Assembly (NCBI GenBank): GCA_027886175.1
Contig: JAJNNQ010000026.1
Coordinates: forward strand, 31,266,001 to 31,330,000
Direction: 5' to 3'
Origin: Phylloscopus collybita
Taxonomy: Eukaryota; Chordata; Aves; Passeriformes; Phylloscopidae
DNA: 64,000 bases
Shown here: positions 20,301 to 31,671 of the stretch, in pieces
How the letters are laid out: every line of letters begins with the position of its first letter
How positions within the stretch are numbered: the first letter of the stretch is position 1
The notes under the pieces: generated by a model
Database searches by the model: none
Told to the model about the DNA's origin: nothing
The model's input: the letters and a program-made list of their open reading frames with translations, nothing else
Program-made: the position numbers and the translations under genes

Positions 20301-23300
20301 AAGTGAATGCCAGTGTAAGTGCATGATCTCTGCATGATTTTCTAAAACATTGCTTATGATGAAAACTGAATCATGGAACTGGACTAAAATCTTCTGGAAA
20401 TATTCAGAACTTCGAAATAACTAAAAGGCAGGAGTATTATTTTCCTAATCAGAAAGAAACTGATCATCCATTCACCTTTAAAATAAAACCTTGAGTGGTT
20501 AAGTCTTTTCTCCTTGCAGACATATTTCCTTAGGTGACAGGAACATAATTTCTGCTTTGTTACTAGTTTTGGAATAATTTGTATGGACTAAATCAGCTGT
20601 GTAGGAGGCAGAACTGCCAGCCAGCTGTGTGACAGAACAGAGGTCCCCACGATCTTGAAATCTGTTGCGTGTAAGTGATACTGTTACCCATTTGACACAG
20701 GCAAGCAAACCAAAAAAGTTTGGCAAACTGAGGCTGCTCAAGGAAGGTGGCTCCTTCCAGCTGCCAAAATGTGCCAGGGTGATAATGGTGACCAAAGGAA
20801 GCACAGTAAGTTTCTTCACAAAGAAGAAACACATTTTGGAAAGGTGAGGCTAAATAGTCTAATCTACAAATAGGTAAGTGCCCACCCCTTGTAGATGCAT
20901 GGGCATCACTGTCTGCAAGGTTTTTCTGGATCCCAGCTATGCCCTTCCTGCTATGGGATGGTGCTCCAAACTGAGGCTGGACTCTACCTATTGGCACACT
21001 GATTTTTTTACATGATTTGAGAAATATACAGGCTTAGCTTGACACCAGTTTTCAGTCTTGCTTGAGCTGTGACATGGAACTCCACACATGGAGCAGAGTA
21101 AATTATAATAATCCATGAAAGCATATCCATGGGTAGCTCCTTCGGGTGCACAATAGGGGCACTGGCCATGGTCACCCCTAGGTAAAGATCAAGTTACAAC
21201 AGCTCCAACAAGCTCCTTTACCTTGTCAGCCAGCTGGTACCTAACTGCATGCACACACTCAGACGAGGGCAAAGACCAGGTTAACAAAGCAAGGCAGTTT
21301 CAACCATGTTGACATATTACCAGCTAGCAATTAACATCAGGAGTTGCAGAGGGTGGGAAGAAGGCTCATCTCTTCTCTGGTCTTTGTTCCCTTGTTTTAC
21401 CTCTTTATAGCTCTTCCTTTTCTTCCCTGTATTCTCTCCTTGTCCTTGGGCCTTATTCTGGCTACTGGAAATGCTCAGGAGGCATGTGAAGGACAACAGC
21501 TGGTCAGTCAGGTTTCCTCTCAGGTGGACACCACAGTGCATCACCTTCCTTGGCCACAGATTGTAGCTATTCAGCTGGAGGCTGATAGGGCTATTTCAAC
21601 CCCTTTTAGAGAAGAAAAGTTCAGCTCCTGGAAGAATATTTAAGGGGTGACAGTGCAAGAGGATGTGGTTCAGGTCCATGGAAAATCATACAGGAGAGCA
21701 GGATGAGAGGAAAACTGTGAAGAACGAATGATGAAAAAAAGAATTAAAGTAATACAAACTCAGCAAGGCAAGAAGGTGCAGTGAGCAGATACCTCTTGGA
21801 GCTGTGATGGTTACAGGATGCATATTGCCAGTATGAGGCATTAATACTGTTCAAGACACAGGCACTTCATTATGGTGGCTTAGCAAGGTCAGTTTTTAGT
21901 GAAGATGAGCACATCGCAGAACTGAGAGTAAGAGGTTTCATTAACTGGGAATGATTCCCATGAACGTTACTGCTTATGGGGACAAAAGGCTCAAAGGTTT
22001 GCTCTGCTATCAAGATGGTACCAATGATCAATAACAACTTCTGAAAAAAAATGGTGGAGAGAGTGGAGGAAATGCTACTCAATACCACAGTGATAGAAAC
22101 TGGCACTCTGGGCTTGAGCTAGAGGATGGAAGGGTGAGGTAAAACCAACCCTCCAAGGCACAGACTGCAAACATACATCCAGAGGTTCTGTCTCAGGGCT
22201 CCGAAACAACTATAGGAACCAAGACTGAAGATGTTCAGTAACCAGGAAACCACAGTGTAGGGCTCTTGGGACACTTGAGCTGCAAGAAGCCGCTGAAGCA
22301 CTGAGCTCATCAAAGCTTCTGTCCTCAGCTTAGCATAGAGGCTTCTGCTCAGTAACACAGGATGAGACAAAAGACAAGCAACACATGGCTTAAAGGAATC
22401 TAGATCTTTAGTAGTTCTAGGAAGTAATGAGTTTTGAGCACACAGGGAGCCTTCAGAGACACGTGCATCTCTGTATGGAAACAGCAGCAAAATGTGAACA
22501 CCACTGACTACAAGATTACATCCATTACTACAAAAGTCACTTAAAAGTATGTTGTCAAAGTTCCTTTGGCCTTGCAAACTAGTGGAAAATCCTTTTTAAT
22601 TTGCAGTGGAGTGTAGGAAAGACAGCAGGTACTCTTTTAACAGGTGAGAAAGGCCTTGTCTTAGACACACCAGAGCACAAGGGTAGAGTTAAGTCACTGT
22701 GGGGAAGAGACCTTGGAACAGAAATGTTAAAAGACCATCCAGGATGCTGTCCCAGCTCATAGTGTGTCAGCCTGAGACACTCTGACACTCTGTTCAGCCC
22801 TCCTAAGAAATACATCTGTATTGGCATATCTGGTAGTGTAGGCAGTAAAGGCAGAGATCTTTTCCCAACACAGCTGTGTAAATTGAATATTACCACATTT
22901 TTTACTCCAGTGATGCTTCTGGCCTGAATAGGACATCTCCAAGGAGAATGAAATTTCCCTAGAATGCATTTCCAACTGTACCAAGTTTTGACAAATTATG
23001 ATGTACATGAGTTTCCTGTGGTAACACAGAAACATGGAGAGTTGATACTGCTTGAGCATGATCTCCTCTTAGAATGGGGGTATACAGACACATCTGCATG
23101 TCCAGATAAAGACTGATATGGGAGCAGGTGAGGCTCATACATGTAAGAAAAACATGAAAATAAAGTTACAAAGAAAAACTCACCCCTGCTTTGGAGTTTT
23201 GGCTTCTAATATGGAATAGAGACAATCCTCTCTGAGACAGAGGAACCTGACCTTCAGTCACTTGGTGAAAACCTTGAACTAGGATTCGCAGGTAGAAGTG

Positions 23301-24989
23301 CTGTTTTATCTCCAGAACAGGTTCTTCCTTAAGGCAACGCCTGCTACAAAATTCCTTTCCCTTGAGAAGATAACAATCTTTTAGGATTTGGACTATAAAA
23401 AATCATTCTTTTATTGAAAGAGAATATGACAGGAACAGGAAGGTGCATCAGAACAGAACTGAATGTTGTTAATAATTTTGTTCAATGCCCAGGGTCTTGG
23501 CATTGCAGTTTCAATGCCCAGCTAAGCTACAACAGCCTACTTCTACAGATTCAACCTTGCTGACATAGATTGCCTTACACTCCCTTCCATCCAACAGGTT
23601 GGGCAAAGACTTGCATACACAATAAAAGAATAACTGTGAGTGTGTCTCAGGAGCCTCTCTGCTTTTTTTGTGACACCACTTATTGAGATGAATAGCCTAT
23701 ATTAGATGAGATGCTAATCTAAAAAGTCAGACGTTGTGTGTTCTGTGCATAGATCATATTTTCAAGAAAGTAGGGACCAGCTACAGTCTAGTGCTGGAAA
23801 AACTAAGGATGTCATCTCCTTCATGCTTAACAAAAGTAAACTTCCTCAGAAAGGTCTCTGGCCACAGGTTAAATGAGACAAGGTCTGAGCAACGATCAAA
23901 CTGAAATAATGAAGAACCACCCTGCTTCATGGTCTCCTATACAGACTGCTGAGAAAAGAAAATCAGTGGCAAGAATGCCATTTGTTTAAACTGCTGATTC
24001 AATTGCTATCATGACATTGGCCTGTACAGGCTCTAGCTGTGCAATCTGGCCGTCAGACACAGGGCAGATGGAGATCCCTTGTTGAAATATTACTGGTTGC
24101 TAAACTGAAAAGGATCAAAGACAAGCCCATCATTTGCCTTCACTTTAAGACAAAGTTTCTTGGACAATGAACATACAGGACTTTACATGACAGTCCTAAG
24201 GTATTTTCAACCAGGTGTCCCTAGTATAACCTATGATATAATAAACTTCATGGAGAAATACTGATGACTGCACCCTAGGATCAACTTTCAGATCCTAAAA
24301 TTTATCTCAACACTCTGTTGTTCTTGTCAACAACTAAAATGGCAGGTCTAACCAGAGGAGTAAGAAAGTACTTTGAGAGCCTCAGGGTGAGATGAAAATG
24401 GAAAGTGTAATTTTTTTTGTTCAAAAGTAGCAGAAGTTACTCAAATTTGAATTGAGGCTTCAAATTTGTGCCAGAACAGAGTACTCAGAGAGAACCTCTT
24501 TACACTGTAGACAGCAGATTCAGCAACATGGATTTGTTATTGCGATAAGACTAAGTAAGATTCCAAAATACATTGTTGTCAAATGTGCAAAGCCACCAAA
24601 ACCCTCCCCTGCAGGCCAGGAAGTCTTGGAGAACTGCTAGTTTCTCCAGGTCTTGATTACAGGTCAGACGCAACAGCAACCCTGGTCAGATGTTTTCCTC
24701 CTTCCTAGACAGCAAAATATGAGTACTTGTATCCTTACACAAGTCTGCATGTCTCTAGGTAGGAGAAGGGATCGAAGGCTGCCAAAGTACTAGTTCAGAA
24801 ACTTTTCCTCATGCTCCTTTCTCACCCTAGAATTGAGGACCTGATTAAAGAAATAGACAAGCAGGTTATGTGAAACAAAGCAAGATGAGTGCATTTGAAC
24901 TATGCACTTGGAAAACTGAGCACACTTAAAGCCAAATCACTAAACAGAAGAAATCACAATTGAAGGAAATTATACTGATTTTCTGAAGA

Positions 24990-25195
24990 AATAAAAAAGA
25001 GAGAAAGAGAGAAAAAGAGAGAGAGAAAGAGACAGAGAGAGGGAGGGAGGGAGGGAGGGAAGGAAGGAAGGAAGGAAGGAAGGAAGGAAGGAAGGAAGGA
25101 AGGAAGGAAGGAAGGAAGGAAGGAAGGAAGGAAGGAAGGAAGGAAGGAAGGAAGGAAGGAAGGAAGGAAGGAAGGAAGGAAGGAAGAAGGAAGGA
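24990..25195. repeat. Polypurine microsatellite: GA, GGGA, then (GGAA)n
   Basis: About 200 bases hold purines on the + strand almost without break. GA-rich sequence at 24990-25040 is followed by a few GGGA units and then more than 30 GGAA units to about 25186, with one irregular 'aagaagg'. The long LPSF-like open frames on the minus strand are an artefact of this repeat. It lies 1.3 kb before the terminal EYS exon. Confidence 0.97.
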
Positions 25196-26497
25196 ATCCT
25201 CAAAAAGAACACTAGATACAGGGAAGTAAACCCGATCATCAAAACTGAAGTAGCAAGCTAAAAGGAAGTATTCTGCCATCACCAGTGCTGAAAGAAGGAA
25301 GAGCCTTTTTCTTGTTATTTCCATGGGTATCTGAAGCAGGAAAGGTGAGGCACGAAGTATGCACTCTACAACCACTTATACAACTGAAACCTCTCCATCC
25401 TGCCTAAATGGGAGCCTGAACACCTCTTGAATAGGGAGGTATAATTTTAGCAACTTTCACAAGCCTCCAGTAAATTAAGCCATTAAATTTCACTACAGGC
25501 AATGTAATTCAAGGATTAGAAATGCTCAAAAATTAAACACACATGAAAGCAAACTTCATTATTCTACTGACAGGCTCACCCCTAGGAATGTTGAAAATCT
25601 TTAAGGAAACTAGACTGGTAAGTATTAGGAAAGTTTGCATTTAAGAACATATTTACCAGTTTAATTGATAACAATGATGCCTATTACTGATGCCTATTAC
25701 TTCCAAAAGTAAGAATATAAAAGTTAAATTGCACAGGCAAACCTCACAAAATTTGAGAACGTAACTTTAATTCGCAGACTTTTCTGCTGTCCTCCTCTGC
25801 TTCCCTTCCACCTTCCCTTATTAGGGTCTATTGCTGCTCTTACTTCTCCAGCTCCCATTTCCTAACCTCTCCTAGCTTTCCTTCTTCATGCTTGAAAGTA
25901 CAGTTTGAAGCAGTACTCTCTCTCCTTTTACACTGCCTGTAAGGCCAGAAACACTGATAGTACAAGAGAGAACTCACTTTAATACTTCCTGTCATGAAGG
26001 CCTCTAGAAGAACAATGCAATAAAAAGCGTATCTGTTCTTACAGCTGTCAGGGAAAGCAGGGTATGTCTGGTACAGAAACAACTGTTCATTAAACTCACA
26101 AATCCATCAAGCATTTATTCAACATACTGAAGCTGAGAGTATTTCTGCCTTTGTAACTTGGCCAAAACTTTATTCTTTTCCATGGGAACACTGACTCACA
26201 TTTCTTGGATGCCAAAGTGATCCTGTTTCCTCCTACCAGTTATCTAGTCTCTGCACAAAAGCAGAGCTTTTCAGAAGGTTGGGCTTTTTACTTTAAAGCA
26301 AACATGAGCTCAGTTTCCAATACTGAAAAAAAAAAAAAAGCTAAAATCAGCTTATCAGGAAACATTTCCCTTTGTGTGATGTAGATATAATGATGGTACA
26401 AGGAAATGTAGACATGAAAGCATCAGAATCATTAATATGTTATTCTTCAAGTGCACTCCCTCTAAACATTAAAACTATTTAATACTGTTTTTTACAG

Positions 26498-27696
26498 GTG
26501 ACTTTCTATGTGTATCATTAGTAAATGGATTTACACAGTTACGCTACAACCTTGGAGACAGAACAATCATCCTACAGACTCTTCAGAAGGTTCATGCAAA
26601 TGGAAATACATGGCACTTACTCAATGCAGGAAGAGTTGGTAATGAAGGCTACCTGAACCTGGATGGTATCAACGTAACTCAAAAAGCTAGTCCTGGAATG
26701 AACGCACTAGACACACACACAGATTTTTTTGTTGGAGGGGTATCCTCCTTAAACCTTGTTAATCCAATGGCAATAGAAAACGAACCCACAGGCTTCACTG
26801 GTTGTATTCGAGAAATTGTTATAAACAACAGGGAACTGAATCTTACCGTGACTGACCCCAAAGGTGGAGCCAACATTGGTGACTGTGATGGAACAAATTG
26901 TGGCTATGCTGTGTGCAAAAATAATGGAACATGTCAAGTTGAAAACTCAGGCTTTTCTTGTTCTTGCCCAAGAGAGTGGACAGGGACCACATGTGAACAA
27001 TCTATTTACTGTTCACAAAACACATGTGGGTCTCACGCGCTCTGTATTCCTCAGCCCTCTTCATTTTCATATACCTGTGCATGTACACTAGGTTGGGCAG
27101 GTAAATACTGTAATAACAAAATCAAATTTTATATAGCAAAGTTCGTTGGTAACTCCTACATTAAATACACCGATCCTTTTTATGGAAAAAGAGACCTCCA
27201 GTACAGCCGCCTTTCTTTAAATTTTACTACCAATCAAACTGAAGGCTTAATAGCATGGATGGGAAAAAGTGAACATGAAGATAATGACTTCCTTGCCATT
27301 GGTCTTGCCAATGGAACTTTAAAAGTTGTGATTAATCTTGGAGAAAGAATCTCTGTTCCTCTAATGCATAGCAAATACTTCACCTGTTCTGATGGAAGAT
27401 GGCATTTCATTACTGTAGTTCAAAACCAAACTTGTATTAAGGTTTATCTTGATGAGGAACTAATCCTTTTTGAAGATATTGACCCACAAAGGAAATACAC
27501 TGCTTTAAACTATGGTGGCATTTGTTACTTTGGTGGATTTGAAATTGGCAGGAAAGTCAATATAGTGACTACAGGGCTCTTTCAGAAGGAATTCTTTGGT
27601 AAAATTAAAGATGTTGTGCTCTTCCAAGATTCTAAAAAGGTTCAGCTAATGAAAGCAGAAGGATACAACATTCATGATGGAAATTTGGGAAATTAA
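26498..27696 (+). CDS. EYS: EYS terminal exon: laminin-G, two EGF, laminin-G
   Basis: The exon opens after TTTTTTACAG with two bases finishing a Gly codon and continues for 398 residues to a TAA stop. It completes the laminin-G domain begun in the previous exon (DFLCVSLVNGFTQLRYNLGD to about CIREIVINNRELNL). Two EGF-like domains follow (CGYAVCKNNGTC...CSCPREWTGTTCE and CGSHALCIP...CACTLGWAGKYC). The last part is a final laminin-G domain (SYIKYTDPFYG ... GKIKDVVLFQD). Several N-x-T/S sequons fit a secreted glycoprotein. There are no stops or frameshifts, so the gene looks functional. A single large last exon with these domains is the arrangement known from vertebrate EYS. Confidence 0.96.
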
Positions 27697-28870
27697 TTGA
27701 AAAAACTGCCCAAGACTCTTTTAAAAATTATAAAATTGCTTTTCCTCCTATTTATTTTGTTAGCTGGCAGTTGACTCAACAACCAACATAGGAAAGCACT
27801 TAAGCAGTAATAAGAGACAAATCTATGTGGAGTATTAATAGCACATACATACAAAATATGATCAATTGTTTTCCTCCTACAATTACTTATGTATATTCTT
27901 TAGCATTTACTTTAAAATAATGGGAAAGTCTGCAGGTCTTTTTCTTTATTGTGCTGAAAACAGTTTTGTAAACAAAGACGTAGTGATTAGCTTGTAAAGC
28001 CAACTATCATTCAAGTGTTATTTGTTGCTTTATGAGAAGAGGCAACTGTTACCTCTTTCTCCAAATCTTGAATTTTATTAGAATGTTTCTTTTATAATAT
28101 TAAGGTCAAGTCTAAAAACTCAAATTGATGGGGGAAGAAAAAGTGTGTTTGAGTCAAAAAGCACAGTTATTGTAATGAGATTTTTAAAAATGTAACAGCT
28201 CTAATTGTTTGTTAAGCCCACAAAGACACTAATTAGGTAATGAAGTTTTCGTCCCTCCCTTCTGAGTCTGTGTCCATTTTGTATGTATATGTGTAGGAGG
28301 GTAGAATTCCAGCCTCTCTTAAGTCGGCTAAAATATACACTTAAAGAATGATTTTAAGAGCAGAAAACATATTTTAGAGAGAGAATAGGCCTCCTGGTTT
28401 TCTCCAGCAGAGGTCTCCCCTATTTGACTACATGAAAACTTTTAGATTTAATGATTTGTAACTGGAATGTGACAGTCTGCCTATAAGTAACGTTAATTCT
28501 TAAGACCTTAAAAAGTCCAAGAACTGTTCTACTTTACCTATACCTTTCTAGCTTAAATGCCCCTAAATGACATTTCAAAATTATGAGAACAGAGGTTTTG
28601 GTCATAGTAAACCAAATTTCTGCAAATATATTTTTCATTAATTGATAATCTCAAAAGTAAATAGAACTGTTCATACATAAATACAAAAAATCAATTTCTT
28701 CTCATAAAGTTGTGTTATATTCTGCTTTAGAAAGCAATAAAAAAATCAAATTCTATTTTAATGTGCTTACACCAATCATGTATGATGGCATCTACATTTC
28801 TCATTTGATTGTTGGCTTATTATATAAGTAAAAATATTAAATAAAAATAATAGTGATTAATTCCTATCTT
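27697..28870 (+). other. EYS: EYS 3' UTR (approximate)
   Basis: AT-rich sequence after the stop. Canonical AATAAA signals on the + strand occur at 28736-28741 and 28840-28845. The second is the better candidate for the distal end. The true cleavage site cannot be read from sequence alone. Confidence 0.55.
28736..28741 (+). promoter_or_regulatory. EYS: Candidate EYS polyadenylation signal (AATAAA)
   Basis: AATAAA lies 1.04 kb after the EYS stop. A second copy at 28840-28845 follows. Either could serve. Confidence 0.45.
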
Positions 28871-30100
28871 TTTCTTTTTCACTTTACTATTGCTCAAAAG
28901 CACGTAACAAACCATCACCTCCTTGCATGGAAATTCTCTGAATGCAAGTCTTCAGCATGTACGTGTCTCAAACAAGTAACTATTTTGGGATGGAGAGGGA
29001 AATGAAGATGGGGTGTGTGTTACGGAGCAGAGGCCATAAGCACCTAGAACTAGGTGACACACATTTGCTTCCACATCACCATACTAGCGTGTAGCAATGA
29101 AAGCAAGTCAAGTCAGTTATAGGTGACTTAAAGATAACTAAAGTGCATGGGAGCTACCCCAAGCTCATCTGCGAACATCTTTGTGAGGTTCATTCTATCT
29201 TCTTCAGCTGATCCGAGCCCTCAAGTGATCAACCTGATGCAACAGAGCTTCTGCAACTCTTCCCAATAGGCAGCTCATGAAGCCCACCTGACATTTGAGC
29301 TGTCCCCAGATTCTTCTCTTCCAGTTTCTCTCAGTAGGGCTTTTATAGCCATGCGATGCTGGAGAAGAGAGCATATTTAAGGTTTATCCTGTTCTCTCTG
29401 GGGTTTCTGGTGTACTGCAAGTTCCTCAGCAGTCCACACTGCCTTTTGTGATCTGAGCAGTGACTCAGTGTAAAACAAGGAACAAGTAATCAGAGGACTT
29501 CCAGCTAACAAATGTTGGAAGGAGAGTGACTGAAGGCAATAGAGAAGTAAAATTCTTTATTCCTGTAGTCACAGGATTTATTCCCATTACACTAACTCGC
29601 ATCCTAGGAACAAATCCTGGAGACTTTTGCTGTTTGTTAATTTAAACACTTAACAAAACTCTCCCTCAAGAGCTGTTTTACTGTGGCTCTCTTCAGGTTT
29701 TACATACACAAGGCAGGTGGCAAAGCACTCGGCAAACTTCAAAAATGTCTACATACTCTTTTAAACAAAATATTTCTGGTAGTTCTGGCAGAAAGCATTC
29801 CCATCCCTTCTACACAGGCAGCTGCAGTTTTCACTGCTTCCAGTTTATTTTCAAAGCAGAGGTGGATGCATATGTGAGAGGCAGATCACCAGTGACCTTC
29901 GAGTAGACTACTTTTGACTAGATCAAAAGAAAAATCTTCCTATGCAGAGCTGTCAATTTAAAACTTACTCCAAAAATGAGAACAATGCTTTGGTACATTT
30001 TTGTGCCTTCAGAACTTGATGTAAATATTTAAATAGCAAAACACATGTATAATACTACCAGACATATTCAACAGCACTACTTCTATACAGACCATGGAAT
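28871..30100. other. Convergent intergenic gap between EYS and PHF3
   Basis: The two genes end tail to tail with about 4 kb between stop codons. After subtracting likely 3' UTRs, roughly 1.2 kb remains. I see no gene or recognisable repeat in it. On the minus strand AATAAA signals occur at 29556-29561, 30120-30125 and 30229-30234, so PHF3 transcripts may run into this interval. Confidence 0.5.
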
Positions 30101-31671
30101 TAATTTGGAAAAGACTGATTTTATTTTGAAGATGTTTGAGTACCACTTTTAGTTACTGAGGATTTTTTTTATTAGTCTTCTCAACAATGAGCCCAAGAAA
30201 CATCTCTTAATAAAAGTCTACCACTTCCTTTATTCAGTCTAAGATTTTTAATTTTAGCCAATTTGACCATGAAGATACTTGCAAGGTATACAAGTAAAAA
30301 TTTACTTTAAAATATATTCATAATTAAAAATAACAATTAGGATGTTGTTAAACTGGGAAGACTTTTCTGGAAAGAAGGGGCTTTTCTACAGCAAAGTGCA
30401 AAATACTCTGTCAGCAGCATAGGACGGTTGCGTACTCAAAGTGGAAAAACAAAACACTGAAAACCAGAACAATAAACCTCAGTTTTTCTTTATATGGTGG
30501 AATATTTTTGTTGTTTCTGACAGACTCAACAAGATGCCCAGTGTACTTTAATAAGTGTAAGAGTAGGTGATTTTGTATTCACATTTGCATGTTGTTTGGC
30601 ATTGGTGGATGGTAGTCCACAAAATACCAAGTTAGCAGAAGTCCCAAGGGTACAAACACTTCTGCCCTTCTCTCCCCTCTTTGTTCTCCAAAACTCAAAA
30701 CAAACTGAGCTATGAAGTGTACAACAAATGTGGCATTCTGTGACTCAGCCTTCTATATTCATTTAGCCTACAGTTTCACAGCTATGAAATCAAACACACA
30801 CAGTATGTGAGAAAGTTTTATCATTTTAGAATCAAAATATCCCTTAAAATATTTACATTTTACAGTAAAAAGGATAGCAAAACACAAAGTAATGTACAAG
30901 CTTAGGTATTCAAGTTTTTGAAGCATGGAAAATGGTGGGAGAAATGAATTTACTACTACAAATTATTTTCAAGAATTTAGGTTAGAAATGCTTTCTTATT
31001 AAAACAAGTGCAGTTTAAAGCAGTAACATTCGAGCAGCTCAGCCTTCCAATTTCTGGTCACAAACTGCTTCAGATGCTTAGGAAAAACTTGAAATATAAT
31101 ATAACGAAATACACTTGAGGTTTTTTTTGTACTACTGAATAATTTAAAAAAACCCAAACTCTTCACACCACCGAGCATATTACATTTTTTTGTAAAGTGG
31201 ATTCTGAGGCTTTGCTGCAGTCTTTAAAAACAGTGCAATTTAAAAACAAGGTTATTGTATGAAAACCACCTTTAAAATTATTAGAGCATCTTAAAACAGA
31301 AGAGAGCACAAATTACCAAAGGCAGCAACTATATTGCAGACTTGACTAAAGCCAACTTCCTCAGCTAAGAAAACTCCTAAGCCTTTATTGCATATTAATA
31401 AAAGAAATCTTTAAAATTTTGAATATTCAGCAATGTAAATTTTTTAAAAATATTAAACTCCTACTTCTAGTGATAGTTGGTATAATGAAAAAAAGGATGA
31501 GTATTGGTACATTGAGTGGTACCAAAACACAGACTTGTTTCTGCAAAACACCAACACAGAATAAAAAACGATGGCACAATCCTAGCAGGCTTTTTTTTTG
31601 TCATACAAAGTTTTACGATATTACTCTAACAGTTTATTTAAATAGGATTTTAAAAGACCGCCTGCATCTTT
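30101..31671 (-). other. PHF3: PHF3 3' UTR (approximate)
   Basis: AT-rich sequence after the PHF3 stop. An early AATAAA is at 31384-31389 on the minus strand, and more distal ones are at 30229-30234 and 30120-30125. Which one is used cannot be determined here. Alternative 3' ends are likely. Confidence 0.5.
31384..31389 (-). promoter_or_regulatory. PHF3: Candidate proximal PHF3 polyadenylation signal
   Basis: TTTATT on the + strand, AATAAA on the gene strand, 283 bases after the stop codon. It is one of several candidates in the 3' UTR. Confidence 0.4.

Larger units (their letters stand above)
16766..26497 (+). other. EYS: Last EYS intron (9.7 kb)
   Basis: Phase-1 intron from GTAAGG to TTTTTTACAG. 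It contains an antisense CR1 at 16892-17390 and the purine microsatellite at 24990-25195. The interval 20500-23100 is less AT-rich and may hold old repeats that I cannot identify. No additional exon is required, because the flanking exons join in frame within one laminin-G domain. Confidence 0.85.

Noticed and set aside
20499..23059. Cluster of 75-150 codon minus-strand frames in the last EYS intron
   Set aside because: No recognisable domains, no splice pattern and mutual overlap. Lower AT content explains the frame lengths; an old repeat is possible.
24926..25375. Minus-strand frame of 149 codons with FLPS repeats
   Set aside because: Direct translation of the GGAA microsatellite.
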